Origin: Haliotis asinina
Lineage: Eukaryota > Mollusca > Gastropoda > Lepetellida > Haliotidae
Assembly (NCBI RefSeq): GCF_037392515.1
Contig: NC_090291.1
Span: 11,836,001-11,900,000, forward strand
Direction: 5' to 3'
Length of the DNA: 64,000 nt
Positions within the stretch are counted from its first letter, which is position 1; every line of letters begins with the position of its first letter. Both the position numbers and the translations under genes were made by a program. Shown piece by piece: positions 12,291 to 25,800 of this stretch. The notes under the pieces were generated by a model that was not told where the DNA came from, ran no database searches, and saw nothing but the letters and a program-made list of their open reading frames with translations.

Positions 12291-12837
12291 ATAGAGTGTA
12301 CATCTTTCTTAAAATATCGGTTCACGAACTCAGTTCTTGAATATCTGTAAATGGGAATACCAAATTGAATACAAAGTGAAATTAATGGATAATGATCAAT
12401 GACATTGTGGAAAATGTGTGCACTGTACAGTGAAATTACATCTCTTATTGAAATAAAACTGTATAAGTTCTTTAGAAGGAATAGCAGACAACACAAAAAC
12501 ACAACAGCTGAGAGAATGGCAAGTGCTTTCAGTATTTTCAAAAACGGCAGTTGTATTTGTCCTATGGGAAATGCCACTGGCGTCTGTAGATTGGAATAGG
12601 ATGGACAAAGAAGAAAGTACTACAAAATGTTTACCCTCTTTCACAGATGGACACTTCAGATAATCAAGCATCTGGTCTTTAACTTCTTCTGGATCCTTAG
12701 TGGATTAGTTCTTCTTCATCATCAGTTCAGACAGGCAGGTCTGGTGTCCAAGGAAGGTTTCAAATTAACACCTGTTCGAGTTGACCTTACCGTCTCTGAA
12801 CTTCTGCACCTTCATTCGACATGCCTCAGTGACGTTT

Positions 12838-12958
12838 TAACGCCACTTTAAGCAATAGTCTAGCAATATCACTGCCCGAGACACCAGAATTAGCCTAATA
12901 CATTGTACCAATGTGGGAAATCGAAACACGGCCTTTGGCGTGACGAGCGAGCAGAAGA
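12838..12958 (-). repeat. SINE-A copy
   Basis: Counterpart of 3722-3855; ends in GGCGTGACGAGCGAGCAG. Confidence 0.7.
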
Positions 12959-13329
12959 CTTTTCATTAGATGTTGACAATAACATATGCGGCCAGTAAAA
13001 GGGCATACGGATGACCTGATTCAGATTCCTGGCACGTGAAAGGTTTGATAATTGGTTTGAGGTTTATGGACAGCTTAGAGTGAACTATTAACAACCAGAC
13101 AGTTGTCTATTTATACCTTCTGCTGTGTGAGTTGAGATTGTATGAACGAGATCAAACAGGCATACATATCTGTGACCCCAATGTTTTTATATCATACTCA
13201 TAAAAGTGTTTCATTTAATTCTTCAAATAGTTTATAACATTTATAACAGCAACGTATTTCAACCTAAAGCTAAATAGAAAATGTCTGACATACAAAATAT
13301 ATGTACAGAGACATCCGTGTTTTAAGAAT

Positions 13330-13475
13330 GATTGGGTTTGTTTTGTTTTACGCCGCAATCGGCTGTGTTCCAGCTACATGGTAGCAGTCTGAAATAATAT
13401 GTCTGGACCAGCAATAGCATCGGTCTACACAGTGGGAACAAAATGAGATAAGTCAACCAAGTGAACGAGCTTGTG
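13330..13475 (-). repeat. SINE-B copy, worn
   Basis: TTGTTTTACGCCGCAATCGG, then ATGTCTGGACCAGCAATAG and AAGTCAACCAAGTGAACGAG. Confidence 0.65.
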
Positions 13476-13479
13476 TCAG

Positions 13480-14030
13480 TTAAATGAATGTATATATACA
13501 TAGGAAAGAAAGTCACTGAGGTTGGGTTTTGCTACTAATCTTAATAAGATTAGATCTGTTATTACTAGAGGAGTATTAAGAAGGAGTATTAAGGAGGAGT
13601 ATTAAGATGAATTCGGTTTCCTTCACCAACTAACACGCAACATCCAACTAACTAAGACAGATACTTGGTATAAGTACATGTATGTATGTTTGTAGCCGTG
13701 TCATTTCATATGTGCATCATGGATTAAATTCTGAGAAACAAAGGCGGCTTGAAAATAGTATTCAAATGACGCATGAACAGTAAGAATGCAAGTCCTAAGA
13801 ACGAAGTCTGGTGGACTGTGAAGTCTGAGGTTTATGGTCATAAACTGGCATGTTACAAAGACAATAAACAATTATAGAGACTTTTTTTAATGATCCTGTG
13901 ATTTATGGTCTCAATTAAACATGTTACACAGTCAGTAAACAGTTATTGTGATTTTATTTCTTCCTATCCATAACAGCGTCTTTTTATCTATGACATTTTT
14001 GCCTGTGACTTTCTTTCCGATTAGCAATCC
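13480..14030. other. Non-coding stretch
   Basis: AT-rich; the only structure seen is a short tandem GGAGTATTAAG repeat at about 13567-13606. Confidence 0.5.
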
Positions 14031-14034
14031 AATC

Positions 14035-14092
14035 ACCGATCCTGTTAGCCGCCTCTTAGGACAAGCACAGGCTACGGGAGATGAATTCTAAA
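14035..14092 (-). repeat. SINE-B fragment
   Basis: CGATCCTGTTAGCCGCCTCT matches the 5' part of SINE-B on the reverse strand. Confidence 0.55.
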
Positions 14093-14152
14093 GCGTATCT
14101 GTAAATATTCCCCGTATAGCATTATGGCCTAACGCCATCACATCACATTGAC

Positions 14153-14241
14153 ACAACGTTGACCACTAATTCTGACCGTCGGGTCAACGATGTTAGCCAG
14201 CTTCGGCAAAGAAACGTTGGCCCAACGTTGGATCAACGACT
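14153..14241. repeat. CAACGTTG palindrome cluster
   Basis: ACAACGTTGACC, GGGTCAACG, AACGTTGGCCCAACGTTGG and ATCAACGA in 90 bases. Looks like the terminus of a worn MITE; no second end identified. Confidence 0.45.
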
Positions 14242-14814
14242 GTTTTATTTTTCGTTACCTCTCAAGTAGCCCGAAATGTTTGTACAAATCTCGTAATGCC
14301 AGATATATCGCATAGCAGGCAACACATTCTTCAAGTAGAACTTTGGGTTCTATCCTTGAAACAGTAACTCAATTACACGCACTCTCTCTGCCTTTGCTGG
14401 ACACATCTAAATTAGTTAGTATATTATGCAGACTTCACGAAAAGAATTCAAGCCCATATTTGTCACAAATGATTCAAAACAATAATATGAAATAGTTGAT
14501 TTTCAAATTAATAGGAACCGGGGCAAACGGTGGTCGATATTCTGAACAACGATCCGCTAGAACGGATGATGCAAACCAGGATGTAAAAGCGAGGGAATCG
14601 ACCTGCACAAAAGCGGAAAGTTGTCAGACCATCCAATCTCTTAATCAATCGGCTTTCCACAGCATGGAATGCTGAACAATACTGCAACCGGACTCCCTAA
14701 TGATTTGTAGTAGCCCCTAATACCTCAACGCGTCTTCAAATAGTTAAGATTCGGGTTGGATCTTATCTTTAAAAATCAACCCTATTGTAAAGGTGACTAA
14801 TGAGATCTATCTTT

Positions 14815-14912
14815 CTATCCCAATACTGTTGATCACAGGATTGTCCGGCCCAGACTTGATTATTTACAAACCGCCGCCATGTAACTAATAATGTGCGGCG
14901 TAAAACAACCAA
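14815..14912 (+). repeat. SINE-B fragment (3' half)
   Basis: CTGTTGATCACAGGATTGTC to GTGCGGCGTAAAAC. Confidence 0.75.
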
Positions 14913-15267
14913 CCGACTGGTCTTTTCTCTCTGCTTCACGTATATGAATTACCGGAAATTTTAGCTGCCTAAGCAGCTTTACGATGATAACTGTGTGTAT
15001 CTATAAGGCGCCACATACACTCCCGAAGGAATGCACACAGCACAACGTTATTATCCGGGTCAATGAAACAGCATGCATTCCAATTTATTTCTCAGCTCCT
15101 TGGGGAACCTTAGGTGATATTAGGCGATATAACATAGTCATGTTGACATTTCAACCCACCAGAACAGAGGCAAATTTGGAGCCAGATCACTTCCCTAAGG
15201 CGACACCACATAATTATAACCTGTTTATAACCGAGCCGAATAATAGGAATTTTCGGCCCGAGGGGCT

Positions 15268-15461
15268 CTGGATTAGAATGGGTCTTTAGTAACACATGCT
15301 TGTCGTTAGTGACAACTAATGGGATCGGTAGGTCTGGTTTTCTATCTTGGTTGACGTGTCATCGTATCCGGAGTGAGCAGATCCATGAATGTAATGCTGA
15401 TCACTGGCTTATCTGGCCCAGACTCGTTATTTACAGACAGCCACCATATAGCCGCGTATTG
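15268..15461 (+). repeat. SINE-B copy
   Basis: GGTCTTTAGTAACACATGCT, CAACTAATGGGATCGG, then TGATCACTGGCTTATCTGG. Confidence 0.7.
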
Positions 15462-15859
15462 TTTCTGTGCGCGTTGCTAAACTACAAACACACAAAGTAA
15501 GATTTTCTGTGTTGTAATCCTGATGAAACAACGTCTGAATAAGAAAGCTGAACTCGGTATTAAACCACAGCAGTGGAGATTATTTATGTTTATCCAAGTT
15601 ACTTACACTATCCAACAACTCTCCGTGACCAGCAATGCTACTGTATTTGTGACCTGTGCCTCTACACGGGCCTATGTGCTACGACAAAGTGACATTCCTG
15701 AAACTGGGTCCGTTGTAGCATTCTGTCTCGAAGCAGTATGTATTAGTGTTTCACCTTCAGAAACTAAATCCGTTTCCTCATCCTGTACAAGAAGCCGACA
15801 AGAGTTATCTCCCATTCTTAAATGAAATTGTCCCTGTGGACCGTGGGAATAACGTGTTA

Positions 15860-16393
15860 TAGTTCGTTTGATTCAAAAGCAATGAATTGCAATGTAACTC
15901 GAAAACTAATACACATAACATACTCAATGAAACGCTGATCATAATGAAAACATCATACCAACTCTGTGATTTTTTGCAGAATATTTGTCTTAATAATAAA
16001 AAAGTTGTTTAACAAACTATCATAAAAATATTTGCAGATCACTGTTTATTGCGAGGGAGGAGTGTACAGAAAGGCACAGCCAGGTGTTCGAGAAGCACGT
16101 GCACAAGTGCCGAGTAAGCTATTTAATCATTAACCTGTGCTGTGCTGTCTCCATGCTTTCTCGCACACCTGGCTGTCCCTTTCCCTACACTCCTCCATCG
16201 TAACAAATAGTGAACTGGGTCAATATTTTAACGATAGTTTGTTAAACAACTCTTTTATTTTAAGGAAAGATATTCTGCAAAAACCTCACAGAGTTGGTAT
16301 GATAATCTGATTATGATCAGCGTTTCATTGAGTGTGTTATGTTTATTAGTTTTCGAGCTAGACAGCGATTCATCTCTTGAGCCAAACGGACTA
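15860..16393. mobile_element. Foldback MITE, copy 1
   Basis: 534 bases with inverted arms of about 250-265 bases (about 15860-16110 against 16140-16393), flanked by TA on both sides. Ends read TAGTTCGTTTGATTCAA and, reversed, TAGTCCGTTTGGCTCAA. A short non-palindromic centre lies near 16100-16150. No coding. TA flanks suggest mobilisation by a Tc1/mariner-type enzyme. Confidence 0.75.
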
Positions 16394-16397
16394 TACA

Positions 16398-18480
16398 ATC
16401 ACCGAAATGAGATAAATGTTTATATCGAATGTCAGTGAACAAACTTAACTTGTAGGAGCACACATTTATTTAAAGTAAAATTCATATAACACATAAATGG
16501 GATTAGATATTAGCTGTGAGCCTACTATAGAACATCTTCGATATCTCCAGGGTATAAGCTCCGATGAATCTCCACAATATCCTGAATGCACCTACGGCTC
16601 AGTCTTGGCTGGCTTTTTATCCAGTCAGATGTCTACGCTGGGAAGATGACCGAACCAATCACAACTTAGTCACAATCCGTAGATGCATCCAGAGTATAGT
16701 GGAGACTTATCGGAATGTATACCCTGGGGATATCGAGTATGTATTTAGAAGGAATTGCGTAATTCTAAACTGACATTACGTGATTGGGAAATTGCCACCG
16801 GAGTTCGTTGCGTCACTACAATAAGCAGAAGCATGTGACCAATGGGAATAATGGACAGACATGGGAAAGGTGCAGTGACCAGGTACATGTAGAAATGTTG
16901 TTAGACCTAACAGTGAACGTCATACACGTAGGGCACGACACGTGGGAAGGATGACCCTTCACATGACAGCGTAAGGATGTGGGCAGAAGAAATAGAGCTC
17001 GGATGGGAGGGCCTTAAAAATCGACTCCGAATGTGGAAGCTGTGTGCGAAATACCCACTTGTCCGCTAGCCCGTGGCTAGTAAAAACCTAGTCGGATCAG
17101 TAATTCTTCTCAGTCACTGCTTAAGGCAAGGGAGTTATTTCGTGAGCTTGAAACTTTCAGGCATAGCTCGCTCGACTGGCTAGCAAAGTCTGGAAAGTAT
17201 TTTGCACATGGTGTGGAAAACCTGCCACGTCAGCAAAACCTGACTGAGTTAAATACTCCACGCTATGACGACCAGCGATATGACTGAGCATCAGTTAATT
17301 ACGTTTTCACTGACAGACAGTACATCCAGTTATGACAGACGCGACGGCAATAAAGAATGTAACGCGTAAGGTACATGTCCCGTGATTATGACGCTCATCA
17401 CGAATATGATGCAGAAAGATTCGTGCAGCATTTTGAACATTGTTCGAACCCACGTCCAGGAGGAAAAAAATAGAAAGTAACTGTACCATTCTTCAGTAAG
17501 AGTTTTGCCTAATTCCTTTAAGGAAGAGCTGACGCCTCAATGTGCGGATAATATTCTTCTCTGGGTAGGCTTAGCAACCCCTTGCACAATAGGACCGTAC
17601 GTCATCGTCCATGGGGAGGATTACATCAGCATACGGTCTCAGATATACATCCAGAATTTCATGCGTGAAGCGCGCACCTGCTGTCGTGCCCGCTGTAGGA
17701 TCCCGCATTATTATCTAGACCCCACTATACCGACCATGTGGTGCAACTATTCTGTTACCATGCATCAAAACACAGGATTTCAAGCACCATGTCGTTCCAC
17801 CCAGATGTCGTAGTCCTACTGGAGTTGTCAATCAATGGAATGTTTCAATCATTTTCTGTAAGGTCATTTTTCGAAGGAAAATACATTATCACTCATGACA
17901 AAATGGCTGTGCTAAGTAACAAGTGTAAGTAAATGAAATTGTTCAGACAGACTTTTCAAAAGCATCAAAGCTTGATCCAGCAGAACGTTCAGTCGTTGTG
18001 GAGAAAACTAATGGTTTTTACGCCTGTCAATCGTCTTTGGACAATCTGAAACCCTGCACTCAATCATCACTCATTAATGAAGTGAAAACGATCAAATTAT
18101 CGACCATCCGACATCAACTGCCCCGTTCCGGATGTTTCCGTGCACCGGGACGACACGAATGATAGGACGTTTGATGCCTGAATCCTCTGGTAGCGGGTTG
18201 GGGTGTAGATTTACCTGATAGGTTGATTTACCTACCTCTTTTGCCAGCAACAGCTTTCTCTGAAACGACTTTGTCTCATATGCCCGTTTCCGACATTTTG
18301 CCGCCCTGACAGTCGTAAATGCAGAATTCTGTTTACAATGGAAACATAACTTGAAACCGTACCTTCCTGATTGAGGTGCATCTTGACCCTAGAAACCGTA
18401 TCAAAACCAAACCAAGCATTAAAGTTAAAACCCTGTGGACAATGAGGCATATTCCAGTTCTCTTTGTTCAGTATTAGAGT
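16398..18480. other. Intergenic stretch without a recognisable gene
   Basis: Apart from the transposase trace at 17578-17715, open frames here (up to about 120 codons) show no family likeness. Confidence 0.45.
17578..17715 (-). pseudogene. Trace of a Tc1/mariner-type transposase
   Basis: Minus-strand reading gives ARFTHEILDVYLRPYADVI then LPMDDDVRSYCARG, which resembles the RYRDEVLxPxVxPF ... MDDNARPHRA stretch around the second catalytic Asp. The frame breaks on both sides; no terminal repeats were found. Confidence 0.45.
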
Positions 18481-18484
18481 CGGT

Positions 18485-18706
18485 GTACTTCTATGACGCA
18501 CTCGGCAATGTTTCAGCGGTGGTTTGTAAATAATCCAGTCTGGACCAGGAAATGACCAACGACATGAGCATCGAGCTATGCAGTTGGGATACAAAAACAT
18601 GTTTCATCCCAGTCAGCAAGCCAGAGCATTCGATACTGTTAGTCGTCTCTGAACCTCAAGCATGGGTTTCTGAAGATCAATTCCAACCCGAATCTTCAGG
18701 GGTCTG
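18485..18706 (-). repeat. SINE-B copy
   Basis: ACGCACTCGGCAATGTTTCA at the tail side through CATGGGTTTCTGAAGATCAA at the head side. A 150-codon open frame starts within it and is not a gene. Confidence 0.7.
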
Positions 18707-20489
18707 TGCAGCATGTGACCATACATTTTGTTCCAATAATCAGGCGGATGTCCAAAGTCAGAGTCTCATAGATCTCTGCAAGTATGACATTGGCATAAAT
18801 AAATACAAAATTTACACAAACATGTCAGGAAATAGTTTATTGAATGCATTTCAACAAACAAACGGAAAACATGAAACTACTTGGTGGATCCAAACTATAT
18901 TAATAATGAATTGCTCCCTGGAAGGAACTTTGGCAACTGAAATATTTCAACAGGATCAAGATCAAGCCAGGTTACTTCCAACAGAATTCCTGAGACGTGT
19001 TTGAATTTTGAAACTGAACAATTGCATCCATCAATGAGAAATACCAATCAATCTCATAAAGACTTATTATTACTATATTCACTTAAATAGTGTGACAAGA
19101 GAGGAAACCAAAGACAAAGGTTTCATTTCTTAGAACATTCTTATCCCTAACACTATCACAACTTTCAGAGTTTCACAATGACAGTTTATGCTTAGTGGGT
19201 ATGGAGCAGAGATTGTTCACTACATGTATTCCTATTGTGACTGCAATACTTAACCATTACCTGTGAAATATGTAACAGCATGTATACTTTTATGCCTAAA
19301 CTGAAGGCTGAACCAATTTTATTTGTTTTAAGGATTTTTGTCCTCAGAAAACCTACAGGCAGACATCCTATCAATTTTTTACATTTATTCTTCTTCCCAC
19401 CCCTCACTCACTCATGCACCACACAAATGACCTGTCCCTATATTCTGCTAAGTAAATCCTACACTGAATCCCACCAGTAACGAAACAGATTGGTGCAACA
19501 GAGTATAACTGTTGACAATGTCTGTGCTAAATAACAAGTGTAAACAAATGGAATTGAGTTACCAAGTACATTGAAAAACACATCAGTTTGACACAACTTG
19601 CTCCAAATAACCTCCAAAAACCTGGGAGAGGTCAGCTTCATCTCTTAACTGTCCACACCATGTGCGTCAGACATACTGTACTGTAATATGCAAGGATCAG
19701 GGATTGAACTGTAAAAGAATTTATCATTTTGCATCGAAAACTTTCAGAAATTGTCCTTTTCTCGTCCATTTAGAAATCTGACACCAATTCATCAATTATT
19801 TCCTTCAAAAGGAAAAAAAATCATTAATATTATAAATAACGTGTGCTGCTTGCGACTGTTTGTATTATATTCATGAACACTAAAACGAAACACATCACTA
19901 ACTGAATACACAATCAACTTTGTCGATACCTCTTATGTACACAAACTGTAAGTAAACTGATATGCTATCTTCCTTTCAGAAACATCTTTTAGCACACAAC
20001 AACATAATTTACATAATTTCATTTTGATCACTAAGCTACCCATCAATTATGGTAGACCAGTGAATTTTGCATTGCAGAATGTTTGGTGTTCAAGTGCTAG
20101 CAGTGTAACTATATGTGCCAAATTCTTCACCTTGCATAAAACAAGTCATGATCAGGCTGTGGAACCTTTGCGCAACAAGATTAAACAAAACCAATATACG
20201 TCAGTAGGAAATGATATGAAACATAGTCCTGACAACACTGACACTGTGGCATTGCATGGATTTACCTAGCACTCTTCAAATGTCCTTGAAGGGCAAGTTG
20301 GAAAGAAAATGTAAATTTCTTCAAAACTGATTCTTTTTCAGTTTCGGTTTTCATAATATCTGAGGCATTTTAATACTGATCTTTAATATGCAGCTATGTT
20401 AGACTAGTATTACAGTCTTATCCCATATCCTTTTATCCTGCTAGTGGCATTCAAGTCATGTCTTTAAAGCAAAACCAGTAAAATATCAA
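18707..20489. other. Intergenic AT-rich stretch
   Basis: No gene or repeat family recognised; may include distal 3' UTR of BANP. Confidence 0.4.
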
Positions 20490-20653
20490 GTGAGTGAGTG
20501 AGTGAGTTTTACGCCGCTTTTAGCAATATTCCAGCGATATCACAGCGGGGGACACCAGAAAATGGGCCTCACATATTGCACCCATGTGGGGAATCGAACC
20601 CGTGTCTTCGGCATGACGAGCGAACGCTTTAACCACTAGGCTACCCCACCGCC
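20490..20653 (-). repeat. SINE-A, full length, with target duplication
   Basis: 164 bases flanked by the perfect 15-base duplication CCAGTAAAATATCAA (20475-20489 and 20654-20668). Minus-strand order: head GGCGGTGGGGTAGCCTAGTG (A box), GGTTCGATTCC (B box), middle, tail GCGGCGTAAAAC and CTCAC repeats. Best reference copy for this family here. Confidence 0.93.
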
Positions 20654-22732
20654 CCAGTAAAATATCAAAGGAAATATAGGTCATGTAATTTCAGTTTCAT
20701 AATGTTAACAGATATTCATTGCAGGGATGGAATTTTGGCCTCTGCACAGATGTAGATTAATCCCTTCACTTCTAAATGTACATTTTCACTGTCTGATGCA
20801 ATACATGAAGACTGACAGGTATCAAAAGTACAAAAACAGGATCTACACATGGTTATGAAATCTTACAAATCAGTGAAAATGTTTACCGTAATTATTTAGA
20901 GATGAAGACTAGTAGAAAAATTTCTGATAATCTAGTCATAGGATAATACATGTATCATATGATGGGCTTGCATTTAACAAACATTCCATAGAAGTTATAC
21001 GGAATGTGATAAGAGTGAGGACGTGAGAAGAACTGTGCTTTAAACATAATTCCAGTTGTATAACAAAGTCAAGAACTTGGGCCTATAAAGACCTTTCAAC
21101 ACACTGTCATTCCAACAAAAGGCTCCTTGACAAATACATTGTATTGGAAACAGCTTGGATCATTAACAGTTTAATGACAGTGTTAACAAAATTCAGGCAA
21201 AAAGTATTCAAGCACTGATCATAAATTGATGACAGGTAACACAAACCACACATGAACAAATACATTAAAAAATTTAATTGATAAATAATGGCCATGCACT
21301 TTTGAAAAAAATGGTAAAGCTTTGCTAAAGTGCCAGTTCTGTCCCAATCAACATGCTCAAATAACAATGTAATATCAAACAGCAATAGCCTGTAAAGTGT
21401 CTTGAGTAGGTCAAACTTTCAGCCAGTTCAACTAATCTGGTTGGTTGAAACAACCCAGTGTCTCTCATCAATGCCAAAAAACAGGTTGATTATGGATGGA
21501 AAAAGTGTGGGCAGTCATGAGAGCAAGAAATATACAGTCATCCCTCACAATGATGCCCTTTGAGATGTGTAATGCACATGGAAAGTATCACTTTACTCAG
21601 CCTTTATTCTGTGTTGTATAACACACATTTCATGACCCACATTATGGCATGGGATGACTGTATTTTGAAAAAGTCCTTTCACAAAAGGTAAAGCTGACCT
21701 ACTTCAGTATTAAGGAGTTCAAAGTAGGATGAACCTGGAGATAATGCCCTCTATTGTCCAGGACAGTTCCACAAGGAAATGGGAGTGCTGTGACTCACAG
21801 CTCTTTATCTTAAAAGTCTTAAGAGAGTCATCACATACAAACGATTTTGTGAAATGTCTGGTCATAACTATGCTAATTGCAAGCCTCACACTCTTCACCA
21901 ATCAAAACATACTCCTAATCAAACCCGAAAATGGGTACATTCAGGCACAAGGCCAAATACTTTTCATAGGAAACATGATTGAACAATTGTTCTTTTTCAC
22001 ACCAAACAAAGTCCTGAAAGTTCACAACTGTCAAACATAGAAATCACTGACACATAGTGTATTCTCTGAAGAAGATATGCTTATATGAGTTCACAAACAA
22101 AAACTTCAAAGTCTAATTGAAAGCTTTTTTCAAACCTTACAGACTTTCTTTTCACTCTTTCACATTTGAGGGACTATGAAAGTGAAGATCTTCATTCAGG
22201 CTTTAATGATAAATCTCTCAATTGAATGAGTTTCTGTCAGAACAAACCTTGATAGTCACGACAGTACTTCCAGACATATTTGTCTCATCATGAGCGGCTC
22301 GATTTAAGCATATGGAACTTGAATTGGTGCAACCTGAAATTGCAAAATGCAGCCTGATATTTATACCAACTTGATAACAACACTGTTTTTGTCAAGTGCA
22401 ACAACACTGTTACCTAATGTTGCACCAAGTGCAACTTGGTTTCATTTCATTTCATTAAATCGGGCCCTGTTACAATCACCAACAGCCATGAGCAACACAC
22501 AAATATATGTTAGATCACCAACTCATAACTTGCAGTTATTAAAGCTGCTTCCTGAACACACAATGAACTGTGAATCCCTCAACAAAGAGCACAAGTTGCA
22601 TTGATGCAATTATTACCCAGTCCTTCAAAGGAAAAATAGTTCTCTCTGAAGCTGAATGCTGAACAGCCAAATGAACAATGAAGACGGTGCTGCCTTCTGT
22701 GTTAATATGTACATGGGAGGTAAGTCCTGTTG

Positions 22733-22858
22733 CTACTCCGTCACTTCAGGCACTACTGCAGGTGCTTGCTGAATGTGAAGAACTTCTCCTGAGTCTGTCG
22801 TTACCGTAGCAACCTGGATGCCATCCCCGAGCGCTGCCACATCACCTTGCTGGATTTG
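22733..22858 (-). CDS. BANP: BANP terminal coding exon
   Basis: Acceptor CTGTTGCAG|CAA at 22859/22858; stop TAG at 22735-22733. Codes 41 residues (QIQQGDVAALGDGIQVATV and an acidic PEVTE end). The 3' UTR continues to lower coordinates. Confidence 0.85.
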   Translation of the reverse strand, partial: QIQQGDVAALGDGIQVATVTTDSGEVLHIQQAPAVVPEVTE

Positions 22859-25800
22859 CTGCAACAGACATTGACCATTGACATTGGCAAAATATGATGT
22901 ATAATATGGTTGATACTACTGAAAATCAGATTCAGATGTCTTAAAGCAAATGTAATGAAATGTGATAACTGGTAGAAACAACTGAAGAATTTTCACCTAG
23001 TCCACTGGTTTCTAAGATCGAGAAATTGCATTCTGAGAATATTTAGTGATATGTAAACATGGCATCTGGGCAGTATGTTAGATAATGTAAGAAATTAAAA
23101 CTACTGAAATTTAACAACTGATAACCCCCCTGCACCAAATTTCATTTCATTTTGATCAAAGATGGATGAGTAATGGCCGTAAAACATTTCAACTTTAAGT
23201 ATCATCTTGGAGCATGTCAGAAAAACTTATGCTGAACCCTCTGAACAACTATATCAGAAATGTCATACAATGGCATGGAAATGACTGTGAACTGTGAACT
23301 ACGACAACTGTGACAGACATATTGAAAATCAGACTTAACTAATTCACATTGGAGCAAGCATGTGAAGCTTCAGCATCATTGGTTGAAGGGAACTAGAGTC
23401 ACACAGCCACTGACTCCATGCACTGGACAACACAGCCAAGAGATAACATACCCTGACGTTCAGTCATGAACTCAAAATTGGCTAACATGTACCAGGTACC
23501 CATACCCCAACATCAATCTGAATCGACCTCCAGAAAATGGAACCCTTACCCCTATGACTTGATCTCCCTGGAGTATTTGTATATGATGTGCTTGCTGTAG
23601 TTGGGATATTTGTTCTGGAGTGGCATGGAGTATTTGTATCTCTCCCTGTTGGATTGCCTCCCCTTGCATAGTAGACACAGCTTGCTGGATGCTGTCTACT
23701 TCAGCCTGAATCAAGATGGAACACTCAATTACAATACCTTAATCTTTCATCAAACACAAGCATAAATTTGGAGAAATATTATCAGATACAAGAAAAGGAA
23801 ATTACTTGGGCATGAAAATTCTACTTACATAAATAATGGCATCCAACAGTCTTATTATTATGATCAACAATTGATTTAAAGTTAACTTTATGCTGCTCTC
23901 AATCTCTGAATAATTTTTAATGTTTACAAATTTTTGTAACCAGTTAAGAATCACATTTAATAAATTTCAACAATGGAATTCTGATAATATACTGTACATG
24001 TGACCAAAAAAGTGAAAATAGTGGTTCAGATTACAATCATATTTGAAAACTAGGGTCAGTCAAAAGAGTAGGCCCAGTTGTGTAACCTTCACAAAATGTC
24101 AGAAAAACATAACAGGACAAAAGTTGTGTCATGACTTTCAAGCATTTGAATAGTTCAGTTTAATTACATGATGACAACAAAACAGGTTTCTGTCCAGTAA
24201 CCGGAACCACATCATGCACACTTATGAATAGTTTTTTTATCAATTTTTTGTCTTTCTTGTTAAACAACAACCAAAAGTAAACTGTAACCATGGTAACAAT
24301 TTCATGCAAGAGGATAAACTAGCCTCCACTTTGACACACAGGATCAAATTACGAGCAAAGCTGCATTGAAAGTTTTCATACAAGTAATGTCCCCAATATA
24401 AACTTTCGAAAGAAAATTTAATTTTGAAGGTCCTGCTGTGAAGGTTTTTTCCATTTCATTACAACAAAAACATGCACTGCATGATACCATGCGATTCTCA
24501 AATTAAAAATCACATTCCAAAACACTTTTTTTCAATCTCACAGTGGGGATCACAACAGAAATAGGCACAGGTGACATTTCAGAATTTTTCACTATTCAAA
24601 ACATGCCACAAACTGAATGTAATGGAAAGCATAACCCGAATGGTAGAAACTAAAAGTTTTCAAGTTTGCTCTGTACCTGATGGATATGTAACTCAGAGTC
24701 TTCGTGACTGATTGAATCCTCATCGCTCTGACAACCTAGCTCTCCCGGTAAATGTGACCCAATATTTACATAAGTTGGAGGCGCCTTTCCTCTAAATGCT
24801 TTTACCGTCAATGGCATCCCTCTTTGTTTTCTTCGGAATGCAGTGCGACACTTTGAGTCTATGTTTTGTTTTATTCGGTGCCAATCATTTTCTGTTATAC
24901 CAAATCTATGAATAAGATGACCTGGAAGAGAAAATGAAGAATGAATCAGAGGTTAATACATACAGAAAAGATGTCCAAACCGGCACTCACTGGGACTAAA
25001 TAGATAATCCAGTTAGGACAATGTGCCAGATTGTAGAGCTGATGATAAATGTACAAGTCACAGATGGGACTGAGATGTTATGCCGGTAGTGGCAACTTGC
25101 CGGATTGGACAGATGCCAGTTTTGACAGCTTCCACTATACATCATTTATATATTCATGTTACAAGTGCTGTTTAATGCCACATTTGGCAAAATTCCAGGT
25201 TGATGATACAGTCTGCGAATAGTGGGTTTACTTTTGTGCTGCTTGATATTCCAGTAATATCAAGGCAGGGAGACACCAGAAATGGGCCTCACACATTGTA
25301 CCCATGGGGAATGTGGAGAATCAAACTCAGATCTTCGGCATGATGAGCAATCACCTCAACCACAACCACTATGCCACCCCAGTCTGCAAATGTGGGCAAT
25401 GTCTTTGTCCATTTCATGGACCATACCATCCATATCACATTGATATGGTCAACAATCAACCTGTCAGCGAGGCTGATCACACAATCTAGTTATTTGCCTA
25501 ATTTCCCACTTTAACCATGAATCAAGCACTGTAAATCCATCCTTGGTCTCAGTGTTTTAAAATAATTCTATTTTCTTTGGCTATTGTCTCACAGTAAATT
25601 AACACCATACTCAGCAATATTCCAGCCAAATGACAGCAGATGTAAATGAGTTTCACCAGACAATCCACTGATTAAAATCATGAGCACCCATCCACCATCA
25701 GGTTGCAGGACTCAATCAGCGAACAAGATAGTAAAATCAACCACTGGATACATACCGTCACCTTTTACAGTCAGAATCAGTTGTGCTTTTCTAATCAAGC

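Larger units (their letters stand above)
9670..13180 (-). repeat. Right arm of the large imperfect inverted repeat
   Basis: Partner of 3500-6650, diverged by roughly 10-20% by eye, with extra sequence at about 11480-12560. The shared SINE copies at 9708-9867 and 12838-12958 have counterparts at 6486-6628 and 3722-3855. Confidence 0.8.

Noticed and set aside
12044..12577. 177-codon minus-strand open frame
   Set aside because: It crosses a SINE-A copy, has no family likeness and lies in one arm of the inverted repeat without a matching frame in the other.
18552..19004. 150-codon plus-strand open frame
   Set aside because: Its first part is a reverse-strand SINE-B; the rest shows no family likeness.
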